Shown: piece after piece, positions 1 through 6,626 of the stretch | Numbering within the stretch: the stretch's first letter is position 1 | How the letters are laid out: each line of letters opens with the position of its first letter | Source: a bacterium CG2_30_54_10 | GTDB lineage: Bacteria; Muiribacteriota; Ozemobacteria; Ozemobacterales; Ozemobacteraceae | Length of the DNA: 9,661 bases | Assembly (NCBI GenBank): GCA_001872985.1 | Contig: MNYA01000363.1 | Span: 1-9,661, forward strand | Direction of reading: 5' to 3' | Translations under genes and position numbers: made by a program | Notes under the pieces: model-generated | What the model saw: the letters and a program-made list of their open reading frames with translations, nothing else | Told to the model about the DNA's origin: nothing | The model's database searches: none

Positions 1-1
1 T

Positions 2-40
2 GAGCACTCCGCCGCCGCTCAGGGAGAAGTTCTTGCATGA
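2..40 (+). CDS. 3' end of an upstream gene, probably the partner ABC exporter subunit (partial)
   Basis: The frame beginning at position 2 is open for 12 codons (ending in Gly-Glu-Val-Leu-Ala) and stops at TGA 38-40, which overlaps the ATG of the next gene as ATGA. Such an overlap is typical of translationally coupled genes. The following ABC subunit has a degenerate Walker B, as in heterodimeric exporters, so I infer that this upstream gene encodes the other half-transporter. Too little sequence is present to identify it directly. Confidence 0.45.
   Translation, partial: EHSAAAQGEVLA
21..29 (+). promoter_or_regulatory. Ribosome binding site of the ABC subunit gene
   Basis: AGGGAGAAG lies 7 nt before the ATG at 37, inside the last codons of the upstream gene. 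It supports this start and re-initiation after the ATGA overlap. Confidence 0.5.
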
Positions 41-1986
41 TTTCGCGCGAAGAGGAAAACCAACTCAAGCATCCCCGGATGTATTACATCCGGTGGATCT
101 GGGGTCAGTATCAAACCCACCGCGCCATGATTCTTTCTCTGGTCGGCCTGACCGTCATCTCAACGGTGGTCTCGGTTCTTTTTCCAATGGTTTCTCAGCG
201 GATAATTGACGGCATTGTCGGCAGCCTGAAAAGCGTCAAGGCCGGAACTTCTGACATGGCCCAGGCTCTGGCGGATAGGAACCGGCGTCTGTTCTACTTT
301 CTCGCGCTTGGCTTTGGGCCTGTCTTTGCCGGAATTTACACTTTTTTGCGGCTGAAGATGAACCTGATCTTCGAGATGTATTACCGGGAACGGTTTTTTC
401 GCGAGATTCTCGAAAAGGGGCATCGTTTTTTCCTCAAGTTTCGCACTGGTGACCTTGTGACAAGATTGACCGATGACGTGAAAACGTACCCGCCCGGTTT
501 GTCATGGCTTTGCTGTTCGGGAATTTTTCGGGCGTTCAACTCTTCATGCATTATCTTTTTCTGCGTGATCAGCATGTTTCTGCTCAGCCCAAAACTGGCC
601 TGCGTCGCCATTCTGCCGATGCCGTTCATGGTCTGGCTGTTCTTGCACATGGAAAACTCGGTCGAGCGGCGATTCAAGAAACTACAGACCGCCCTTTCTG
701 AAACCAACGATTTTCTTGAGTCCGCCTACTCCGGAATCAAGATAATCAAATCGTTCAATGCCGAAGAGGCGCAGATCGCCCAGTTTGGCTGCCAAATGGA
801 TGTCCGCATCGAAAAAGAAGTTGATGTCGCACAAATGGAAGGTCTGTACCATGTTTATTTCGAGTTTTTGAACTATCTCGCTGGGGTGCTGGTCATGCTT
901 GCGGGTGGAATCATGGTGATTCGGGGAAGCATTACGTTGGGCGTCTATTACGCCTTCTTTGGTTATCTTGGGATAATACTTGGCCCTCTGATAGATATTC
1001 CTATGCTGCTATTCACGCTTGCACAGACGTTTGTGACTATTGACCGTCTCGAGGAGATCGTCGAGACGGAACGCGGCTGGCAGGAAGACAACAAAAAAGG
1101 CGACACCGCTCTCGACCACATAGAAAGCATCGAGTTCCGAAAAGTTGAGTTCAAACACCTTATGCTTTCAGCAAAGCCGGTCGTTGGAAAGCCAAATCCT
1201 GAGCCCGAGCCACTTTCAGTGCCAGTTTCAGTGCCAGTTTCAGCGCCAGTTTCAGCGCCAGTTTCAGCGCCAGTTTCAGCGCTGTCTTCCCCGTCACTTT
1301 CGACGTCGCCTTCCACGACTATTCCTTTCGCCTTTTCAGACCTCAACTTCACCGTCAAACGCGGCGAAACGCTTGCAATCGTTGGAAAGATTGGCTCCGG
1401 AAAGACCACGCTCCTGAACCTCGCCGCGGGAATTCTGACACCTGATAGCGGTGAGATACTCGTCAACGGCCTGTCATTGATGGAGACCCGGAAAGACCAT
1501 TTCAAAAGCCGGATCGGTTTCATCCAGCAGGAACCCACAGTATTTTCGGAGACGGTGGCGGTGAACATTGATTTCTGGCGCGGGAACCCCCGTGGTTGGA
1601 TCGAGACCTGCACGTGGCTTGCCCAGTTTGATGATGAAGTAAGGAGCCTTCCGAAACAGTTCGAGGAAAAGATCGGGCAGCGCGGAATTACTCTTTCCGG
1701 CGGTCAGCGTCAACGTCTGTCGATTGCCCGGGCGCTTGCGGGGAAGCCGGAAGTTCTGTTCATGGACGATGTGACATCAGCTCTTGATGCGGAGAACGAG
1801 CTCCTGCTCTGGAAGAACCTACGGGAAAATTTTCCAAAGGTTACCTGCTTGATCGTGACCCACCGGATGTCGACCGCTCAGACTGCTGACCGCATCATGG
1901 TTTTGAATGACGGCAAGATCGAGGCGATCGGTCGTCACGCTGAACTGATGCACAGTAACGGCACCTATCAGAAGTTGGTGAACTGA
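37..1986 (+). CDS. ABC transporter, exporter-type half-transporter (TMD-NBD fusion), degenerate-site subunit
   Basis: This 649-residue protein has the MsbA/MdlB-type layout. A membrane domain of about six helices covers residues 28-340 and an ATPase domain covers about 365-649. The ATPase motifs are visible: Walker A G450-T457 (GKIGSGKT), Q-loop Q498, signature LSGGQ at 553-557, Walker B ending at D577, D-loop SALD 581-584 and H-loop H609. The residue after the Walker B aspartate, normally the catalytic glutamate, is aspartate (D578). Known heterodimeric exporters such as TM287/288 carry this change in one subunit, which keeps a normal LSGGQ as here. Between the first NBD strand (V370-H374) and the strand at F431-L436 lies a Ser/Pro/Val/Ala-rich insertion of about 50 residues, where the nucleotide-base-stacking A-loop normally sits. 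The usual aromatic is H374. Substrate is not predictable. It probably pairs with the product of the overlapping upstream gene. Confidence 0.93.
   Translation: MISREEENQLKHPRMYYIRWIWGQYQTHRAMILSLVGLTVISTVVSVLFPMVSQRIIDGIVGSLKSVKAGTSDMAQALADRNRRLFYFLALGFGPVFAGIYTFLRLKMNLIFEMYYRERFFREILEKGHRFFLKFRTGDLVTRLTDDVKTYPPGLSWLCCSGIFRAFNSSCIIFFCVISMFLLSPKLACVAILPMPFMVWLFLHMENSVERRFKKLQTALSETNDFLESAYSGIKIIKSFNAEEAQIAQFGCQMDVRIEKEVDVAQMEGLYHVYFEFLNYLAGVLVMLAGGIMVIRGSITLGVYYAFFGYLGIILGPLIDIPMLLFTLAQTFVTIDRLEEIVETERGWQEDNKKGDTALDHIESIEFRKVEFKHLMLSAKPVVGKPNPEPEPLSVPVSVPVSAPVSAPVSAPVSALSSPSLSTSPSTTIPFAFSDLNFTVKRGETLAIVGKIGSGKTTLLNLAAGILTPDSGEILVNGLSLMETRKDHFKSRIGFIQQEPTVFSETVAVNIDFWRGNPRGWIETCTWLAQFDDEVRSLPKQFEEKIGQRGITLSGGQRQRLSIARALAGKPEVLFMDDVTSALDAENELLLWKNLRENFPKVTCLIVTHRMSTAQTADRIMVLNDGKIEAIGRHAELMHSNGTYQKLVN
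1214..1282 (+). repeat. 12-bp tandem repeat (coding minisatellite) in the ABC subunit
   Basis: Five complete units of TTTCAGYGCCAG plus a 9-nt partial unit lie head to tail. The first two units read GTGCCAG and the rest GCGCCAG. Because 12 is a multiple of 3 the array stays in frame, encoding repeated Val-Pro-Val-Ser and Ala-Pro-Val-Ser (residues 394-415). The near identity of the units suggests recent slippage expansion. Confidence 0.95.
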
Positions 1987-2012
1987 GCCATGGCGAGTGA
2001 TTGGCCGCCTTC

Positions 2013-2020
2013 AGGAAAGG
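2013..2020 (+). promoter_or_regulatory. Ribosome binding site that favours the 2029 start of the acetyltransferase
   Basis: AGGAAAGG sits 8 nt before ATG 2029. The earlier in-frame ATG at 1990, 3 nt after the ABC stop codon, has no comparable purine-rich site. Confidence 0.55.
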
Positions 2021-2028
2021 ATTCTCGG

Positions 2029-2496
2029 ATGTCCGGGGTGACCATCGTCGGACCCAGCCTTGGCGCTGCCCCGCTTTGCGAACCAATTCTTCGGGCTTTG
2101 CCGCGGTGGTTTGGCATCCCCGAAGCCACAGCGCAATACATCCGGGATATTGACACCATGCCTACCCTGACTGCGCTCAAGAACGAAATCTGTCTCGGCT
2201 TTCTTGCACTGCGCCGGTTCGGAAAATTCGCGGCTGACATACATGTCATGGGTGTAATGCCCGATTGCCATCATCAGGGCTTCGGAAGGCATCTCGTGAC
2301 GGCTGCCGAAGCCTTCCTGGCACGCGAAGGTGTTGAGTATCTCCAGGTCAAGACCCTGAGCCCGTCGCGGTCTGACGCCAACTACGACCTGACCAGACGG
2401 TTTTACCTGGCCCTCGGATTCCGTCCCCTCGACGAGTTTCCGACACTTTGGGGAGAAGCAAACCCCTGCTTGCAGCTTATCAAGAAAATAAAGTGA
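2029..2496 (+). CDS. GNAT family N-acetyltransferase
   Basis: This 155-residue protein is predicted to transfer an acetyl group from acetyl-CoA to an unknown amine. The GNAT acetyl-CoA pyrophosphate-binding motif is visible as a beta-strand (IHVMGVMP, 71-78) followed by HHQGFGRHLV (81-90). The family's C-terminal part is also clear: TRRFYLALGFRPL near 122-134 and a WGEANPCL block near 141-148, typical of a widespread subgroup of small GNATs. I chose ATG 2029 because a good Shine-Dalgarno precedes it and the 13 extra residues from ATG 1990 (total 168) do not look like GNAT sequence. It follows the ABC gene closely on the same strand, so co-transcription is likely. A functional link to export is only a guess. 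Confidence 0.88.
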   Translation: MSGVTIVGPSLGAAPLCEPILRALPRWFGIPEATAQYIRDIDTMPTLTALKNEICLGFLALRRFGKFAADIHVMGVMPDCHHQGFGRHLVTAAEAFLAREGVEYLQVKTLSPSRSDANYDLTRRFYLALGFRPLDEFPTLWGEANPCLQLIKKIK

Positions 2497-2518
2497 CTTA
2501 TTGAGATGATACCAAATA

Positions 2519-2535
2519 AATTCCGATTCGGAATT
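2519..2535 (-). terminator. Shared hairpin between convergent acetyltransferase and cheW genes
   Basis: AATTCCG and CGGAATT form a perfect 7-bp stem around a 3-nt loop, 22 nt after the acetyltransferase stop and 13 nt after the cheW stop. On the minus strand it is followed by a T-rich tract (TTTATTT), so it fits best as the cheW terminator. The stem is short and A/T-rich and the T-tract imperfect. Confidence 0.45.
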
Positions 2536-2548
2536 CAACCGATACGCG

Positions 2549-3022
2549 TCAGAAGGCCTTGCGGATGGTCGCGATGCTCTCCAACTCTTCTGTGGTAAGC
2601 AATGTTTCGGGGTCGAAGACGGGAATCCGTTGGTCGCCAATGTGGGCCATCAGTTCGGCCGAAACAGAGGAATCGACGGATTCCAATTTGCCATTTCCTT
2701 TCGGCTTCGCCTTCCTGGTACTGCCCTCAATGACTCCTTCAATGAGTTGCAGTTTTACTGCGTCGACAACGAATCCCAAGTAGGCGCCTGCAATCTTGAA
2801 CACCACCAGACGGTCGGTTCCTTTGTGGGAAGGATCGACACCGAGCTTCTTGTGCGTGTCGACGACCGGGATGATGTTCCCTCGAAGATTCGCGACGCCG
2901 GCAATGAAAGCCGGTGAGTCGGCCATCGTCGTGAGCTTCGGAACCATCAGAACCTCGTGAACCTTGAGGGCATCGGCGGCCATCTCACGAAAGCCGAGGG
3001 AGAACACGAAAAGCTTATCCAT
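2549..3022 (-). CDS. cheW: CheW-like chemotaxis coupling protein
   Basis: This 157-residue protein is essentially one CheW domain. CheW couples chemoreceptors to the histidine kinase CheA in cytoplasmic arrays at the membrane. The diagnostic segment is residues 41-60, a Gly-Val-Ala-Asn-Leu-Arg-Gly run with Pro-Val-Val-Asp and Lys-Lys-Leu-Gly, matching the conserved N-(L/I)-R-G core that contacts CheA and receptors. A second beta-rich half ends near 143 with an LL motif typical of the domain. The start is set by a very strong GAGGAGGAGG site (3027-3036). An upstream in-frame ATG at 3106 would add 28 residues unlike CheW. No cheA, receptor or cheY is nearby, so it could serve a remote chemotaxis operon or another CheA-type system. 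Confidence 0.9.
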   Translation of the reverse strand: MDKLFVFSLGFREMAADALKVHEVLMVPKLTTMADSPAFIAGVANLRGNIIPVVDTHKKLGVDPSHKGTDRLVVFKIAGAYLGFVVDAVKLQLIEGVIEGSTRKAKPKGNGKLESVDSSVSAELMAHIGDQRIPVFDPETLLTTEELESIATIRKAF

Positions 3023-3026
3023 TATT

Positions 3027-3036
3027 CCTCCTCCTC
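3027..3036 (-). promoter_or_regulatory. Strong ribosome binding site of cheW
   Basis: On the minus strand GAGGAGGAGG ends 4 nt before the ATG at 3022, with its central GGAGG about 7 nt away. It decides the start in favour of the 157-residue form. Confidence 0.75.
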
Positions 3037-3352
3037 TGGCCGATGAACCTGATTGCGAACGAATTCTCTGGCGGTCGATCGGAATGATCGGACTCATCGT
3101 TTCCAAGTTTCCTTTCTCAAAAAAATCAGACGATCACAATCACAAAGCAACTTCTCAAAACGAAGGGCCGCGACCGGGCGCTGTTCCACATTCGGCCTGC
3201 TTTCGCAATTTTCTGCGATTTTGAGCCGATGCAACGCGACGCACAACTCAAACCCGCGGAAACCCCCGGGTGCCCTCAACCCGGCCCCTCCTGAACGCAG
3301 GACAGGGGGAACGATCTCCCGCATTCGGTGCAAACACCACAAATCGCCGACC

Positions 3353-3381
3353 GTCACAACCCAATCCCCCAGGGGTGTGAC
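3353..3381. other. Bulged hairpin in the intergenic region
   Basis: GTCACA (3353-3358) pairs with TGTGAC (3376-3381). After a one-base bulge, CCC (3360-3362) can continue the stem with the GGGG run at 3372-3375. No T-run follows on either strand, so it is not a standard terminator. Function unknown. Confidence 0.4.
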
Positions 3382-3616
3382 CCTTGAGTCATGTCGAGGT
3401 TTTAAACAGCTTAAACTACGCCCTACGCAGAAATGCCCGAAAAAAAACGAAGGCTCGACAATTTTCACTCCAGCGGCTGGAAGCCGCCACCACTCTGGGT
3501 CGAAACGCAATGCGAAAAACACGAGAGTCGCACTTTTGTACCTGGATGGTACCTTCTCAAAAAAAGGGGAATAAACCAAATATTTAGATTAAAGCAGACT
3601 CCTCACATACGTTCAG

Positions 3617-3662
3617 AATGACAAACAAGGCTGTCATTTCGACCGAAGGGAGAAATCTCTTC
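3617..3662. repeat. Dispersed palindromic intergenic element
   Basis: AATGACA (3617-3623) and TGTCATT (3632-3638) form a 7-bp inverted repeat around an 8-nt loop, followed by TTCGACCGAAGGGAGAAATCTCTT. This combination of TGTCATTTCGA with GAGAAATCTC resembles short intergenic repeats that I recall as widespread in many bacterial genomes. Only one copy is in the window, so repeat status rests on that resemblance. Confidence 0.45.
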
Positions 3663-3760
3663 AAGCAGAAACCATTGGGTTACCACGAATAATTGAGAAG
3701 ATACCCGGGATGTTACATTTTGCAATCCTGGAGGGGTGGCGGCTGAACCACGGTTCCGGG

Positions 3761-3777
3761 CTGCCGAATGCCGGCAG
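3761..3777 (-). terminator. Possible hairpin at the end of the bTHX gene
   Basis: CTGCCG (3761-3766) and CGGCAG (3772-3777) form a 6-bp GC-rich stem with a 5-nt loop starting one nucleotide after the bTHX stop codon. No T-tract follows on the minus strand, so termination there would not be of the classic intrinsic type. Confidence 0.3.
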
Positions 3778-3778
3778 A

Positions 3779-3889
3779 TCAGGATTTTTTCGCGGTTTTT
3801 CCGGCCAAGCGGACTTTCCCTGGCCTTGTTTTGCCGAAACTGTGGCGGAAGACCTTGCCTTTGCGGGTTTTCTGGTCGCCCTTACCCAT
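3779..3889 (-). CDS. 30S ribosomal protein bTHX (Thx), 36 residues
   Basis: The minus strand encodes a very basic 36-residue peptide starting MGKGDQKTRKGKVFR and continuing with FGKTRPGK. This closely resembles ribosomal protein THX of Thermus and related bTHX proteins, whose hallmark is MGKGD-x-x-TRRGKI followed by GKxRPRK. THX sits in the head of the 30S subunit, where it packs between rRNA elements and stabilises them. The Thermus protein is about 26 residues; here a basic tail of roughly ten residues follows the GKTRPGK block. The start is supported by AAGGAG 7 nt upstream and by a promoter at 3947-3975. It is divergent from secG. The size is below usual gene-calling thresholds, so it is easily missed. 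Confidence 0.88.
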   Translation of the reverse strand: MGKGDQKTRKGKVFRHSFGKTRPGKVRLAGKTAKKS

Positions 3890-3896
3890 GATGATG

Positions 3897-3902
3897 CTCC
3901 TT
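3897..3902 (-). promoter_or_regulatory. Ribosome binding site of the bTHX gene
   Basis: On the minus strand AAGGAG lies 7 nt before the ATG at 3889. A small GCACG/CGTGC hairpin (3905-3920) ends two bases upstream of it. Confidence 0.65.
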
Positions 3903-3946
3903 TTGCACGAACTCGCGTGCTTGTACGTGTCGGGTTTCCCCACCTA

Positions 3947-3975
3947 CTTGTATCATCAATCGCTGATTATTTCAA
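3947..3975 (-). promoter_or_regulatory. Sigma70-type promoter of the bTHX gene
   Basis: On the minus strand TTGAAA (3970-3975) is followed after exactly 17 nt by TACAAG (3947-3952), with an extended TG one base upstream of the -10 box. Transcription would start around 3940, giving a leader of about 50 nt. Predicted by eye only. Confidence 0.5.
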
Positions 3976-4005
3976 TTGTCGTTTAAATTTCGGCTAAATT
4001 TCGGT

Positions 4006-4034
4006 TTGACTTTTTCTGGTGTGGTTGCTAAACT
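4006..4034 (+). promoter_or_regulatory. Sigma70-type promoter of secG
   Basis: TTGACT (4006-4011) and TAAACT (4029-4034) are separated by 17 nt, with an extended -10 TG at 4026-4027. It lies about 55 nt before the secG start and back to back with the bTHX promoter, so the two genes share a divergent control region of about 90 bp. Confidence 0.55.
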
Positions 4035-4077
4035 CAACTTCTGTCGTTTCTATTGGTAGCATACCAAGTAGCACACT

Positions 4078-4083
4078 AAGGAG
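4078..4083 (+). promoter_or_regulatory. Ribosome binding site of secG
   Basis: AAGGAG lies 7 nt before ATG 4091. It selects this start over the in-frame ATG at 4019, which would fall between the promoter elements. Confidence 0.7.
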
Positions 4084-4090
4084 CACGCTG

Positions 4091-4480
4091 ATGATTGCCA
4101 TTTTGGTGAAGATCGTTCACTTCATCGTTTGCATCGGGCTTATCGTGATTGTACTGCTTCAGGCCGACAAGGGAGAAGGCTTGGCCGGCGCCTTCGGAGG
4201 CGGTGCTTCAAGCACCGTTTTCGGCGATAGGGGCGGTGGCGGCGTCATGTCGAGAATGACGACTGCCATGGCCGTCATCTTCATGATCACCAGCCTGGTC
4301 ATTTCGATCTATGTTCCCCTGTGGGAGCAGCCGATGGGAGATTCGGCCGGTTTTTCTTCTTCACGCACCCCGATCAGCGCTCCTGCAGCTGAGTTGCCGC
4401 TTCCGGTGGGCATTCCAGGCGGTGGCGGCGAAAAGGCTCCACGGCCGGTTCAACCACCGGCGCCGGTTCCAGGCAACTGA
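4091..4480 (+). CDS. secG: Preprotein translocase subunit SecG
   Basis: This 129-residue inner-membrane protein is an accessory subunit of the SecYEG channel, which exports unfolded proteins with SecA. It has the family layout: a first hydrophobic helix (about residues 5-23), a cytoplasmic loop beginning LLQADKGEGLAGAFGGG with a conserved TVFG segment, and a second helix (about 57-75). The first helix plus QxxKGEG/GGxSxxxFG-type loop is diagnostic. The C-terminal tail of about 50 residues is rich in Pro, Gly and Ala, which is common and variable in SecG. The gene has its own promoter and is followed by an intrinsic terminator, so it appears monocistronic. Confidence 0.95.
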   Translation: MIAILVKIVHFIVCIGLIVIVLLQADKGEGLAGAFGGGASSTVFGDRGGGGVMSRMTTAMAVIFMITSLVISIYVPLWEQPMGDSAGFSSSRTPISAPAAELPLPVGIPGGGGEKAPRPVQPPAPVPGN

Positions 4481-4497
4481 TCGAACATTGCCGTCAG

Positions 4498-4543
4498 CAG
4501 GCTCCACTCCGCCTCAAGCGGCATGGGGCCTGTTTCTTTTTTT
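4498..4543 (+). terminator. Rho-independent terminator of secG
   Basis: CAGGCTCC (4498-4505) pairs with GGGGCCTG (4525-4532), with one G-T wobble. An inner stem, CCGC/GCGG (4509-4512 with 4518-4521), stacks above it. TTTCTTTTTTT follows at once. It begins 18 nt after the secG stop and separates secG from eno. Confidence 0.85.
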
Positions 4544-4557
4544 CCATTCTGAATTTG

Positions 4558-4566
4558 TGATAGACT
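4558..4566 (+). promoter_or_regulatory. Possible extended -10 promoter of eno
   Basis: TGATAGACT contains an extended TG and a -10-like TAGACT (4561-4566) about 60 nt before the eno start, directly after the secG terminator. There is no good -35 box. A promoter is expected in this 80-nt gap but its exact location is uncertain. Confidence 0.3.
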
Positions 4567-4610
4567 GATTAGCCATAACTGCCCGATCGGCACCGGGCTA
4601 AAAGATTGAT

Positions 4611-5917
<1,307 letters not shown>

Positions 5918-5922
5918 CGCTC

Positions 5923-5962
5923 ACAGGCAAGTAGGGCGGGGAAACCCGCCCTACTTGCCTGT
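5923..5962. repeat. Perfect 18-bp palindromic hairpin with GAAA loop after eno
   Basis: The 18 nt at 5923-5940 (ACAGGCAAGTAG plus GGCGGG) and their exact reverse complement at 5945-5962 enclose GAAA, a stable GNRA-type tetraloop. It lies 5 nt after the eno stop and 16 nt after the stop of the converging gene at 5979. No T-tract follows on either strand. It may stop or stabilise transcripts from both sides, or be a mobile REP-like palindrome. Confidence 0.7.
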
Positions 5963-5978
5963 ACAGACAAAAACAATT

Positions 5979-6617
5979 TTAAGGCTTAAACAGGCCATCA
6001 GGCCGGGAGCCTTGCAAACCGGCTTCATAAGAGCGAGGATCGACCTTGGATAGCCGCTTGACCATTTCGGGTGTCAGCAAACGGAGCTTTCGTGCGCGTT
6101 CGAGAAGACCTGCGACCTCTTCAAGATCCTCGTTTTTTGTCATCCAGGAAAAAGAATCGACGGCCTCGAGATTCACCGGGAGCGTATACCCGCGGAGAGT
6201 CTTTTCCCGGGCAACGTTGTAATACTGTTCGAAATAGGACAAAACCAGCTCTCGAAGCGTGCGGTGAACAGGTTCGCGGTATCGGAGCCCAACGAAGTTC
6301 GATTTCGCGATGGCGCCCCAATGACCTTCAAACTTGAAAAGAGCCAGGATATGGTCATCATCCCTGTCGTTCGGCAACATTTCCAGAAGCAAGGGGGGAT
6401 ATCCCAGCCTTCTGAGAGCTGCGGCGGCGAACAAAGCCCCGTCAAAGCAGTGTCCGACACGGTCTCGAATTACCTGAATCGGGCACCGATAAAATTTATC
6501 GCTACTGTAGGTCAATCCATCGAGGAAAGCTTGAATTGCAGGGGGACTGTCTAGTTTTTCGAGCTGTTTCCGCTCGCAAGTCGTCAGTTCATCAAACAGG
6601 GAAGCGATAGGTTCCAT
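5979..6617 (-). CDS. Transglutaminase-like hypothetical protein
   Basis: This 212-residue protein has no signal peptide. It contains a Cys-His arrangement resembling the transglutaminase-like (papain-fold) superfamily: C57 in a GHCFDGALFAAAALRRLGYPP helix start, H89 after three aspartates (86-88), and a strongly patterned W100-G-A-I-A-K-S-N107 strand. The block FVGLRYREPVHRTLRELV (108-125), then YFEQYYN (128-134) and KTLRGY (139-144), looks like a conserved uncharacterised family. I infer a peptidase or amide-processing fold but cannot assign a reaction. The gene lies 9 nt downstream of the secreted-protein gene and has no clear ribosome site of its own, so translational coupling is likely. 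It ends opposite eno across the 18-bp hairpin. Confidence 0.75.
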   Translation of the reverse strand: MEPIASLFDELTTCERKQLEKLDSPPAIQAFLDGLTYSSDKFYRCPIQVIRDRVGHCFDGALFAAAALRRLGYPPLLLEMLPNDRDDDHILALFKFEGHWGAIAKSNFVGLRYREPVHRTLRELVLSYFEQYYNVAREKTLRGYTLPVNLEAVDSFSWMTKNEDLEEVAGLLERARKLRLLTPEMVKRLSKVDPRSYEAGLQGSRPDGLFKP

Positions 6618-6626
6618 CGTCTTGGT

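Larger units (their letters stand above)
3037..3760. other. Gene-poor intergenic region upstream of cheW
   Basis: No convincing protein gene was found. Overlapping open frames on both strands (about 3053-3579) are rich in Arg, Lys, Pro and Cys, lack domain motifs and have no good ribosome site. Visible structures include a hairpin at 3353-3381, a GCGGCT/AGCCGC hairpin at 3473-3487, a GTACC/GGTAC hairpin at 3538-3552 and a palindromic element at 3617-3662. CTTCTCAAAA occurs at 3151 and 3553, with a close variant at 3112. A non-coding RNA cannot be excluded but no known family was recognised. Confidence 0.5.

Noticed and set aside
963..1613. Minus-strand open frame of 216 codons opposite the ABC gene with Glu-Thr-Gly-Ala repeats
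   Set aside because: It is the antisense shadow of the 12-bp repeat and NBD. The plus-strand frame carries all ABC motifs.
1990..2028. Longer N-terminus for the acetyltransferase from ATG 1990
   Set aside because: A better ribosome site precedes ATG 2029 and the extra 13 residues do not match the GNAT fold. The longer form is not fully excluded.
3473..3487. GCGGCT/AGCCGC hairpin as an intrinsic terminator
   Set aside because: No T-tract on either strand and no gene ending nearby.
3053..3579. Long overlapping open frames on both strands (173 and 161 codons)
   Set aside because: No domain motif, odd composition and no ribosome site. The minus-strand frame also has no relation to cheW, which starts at 3022.
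3710..3997. Plus-strand open frame of 95 codons
   Set aside because: It runs antisense to the bTHX gene and its leader, and has no recognisable motif.
4019..4090. Longer N-terminus for SecG from ATG 4019
   Set aside because: This start lies between the -35 and -10 boxes, has no ribosome site, and the added 24 residues are not SecG-like.
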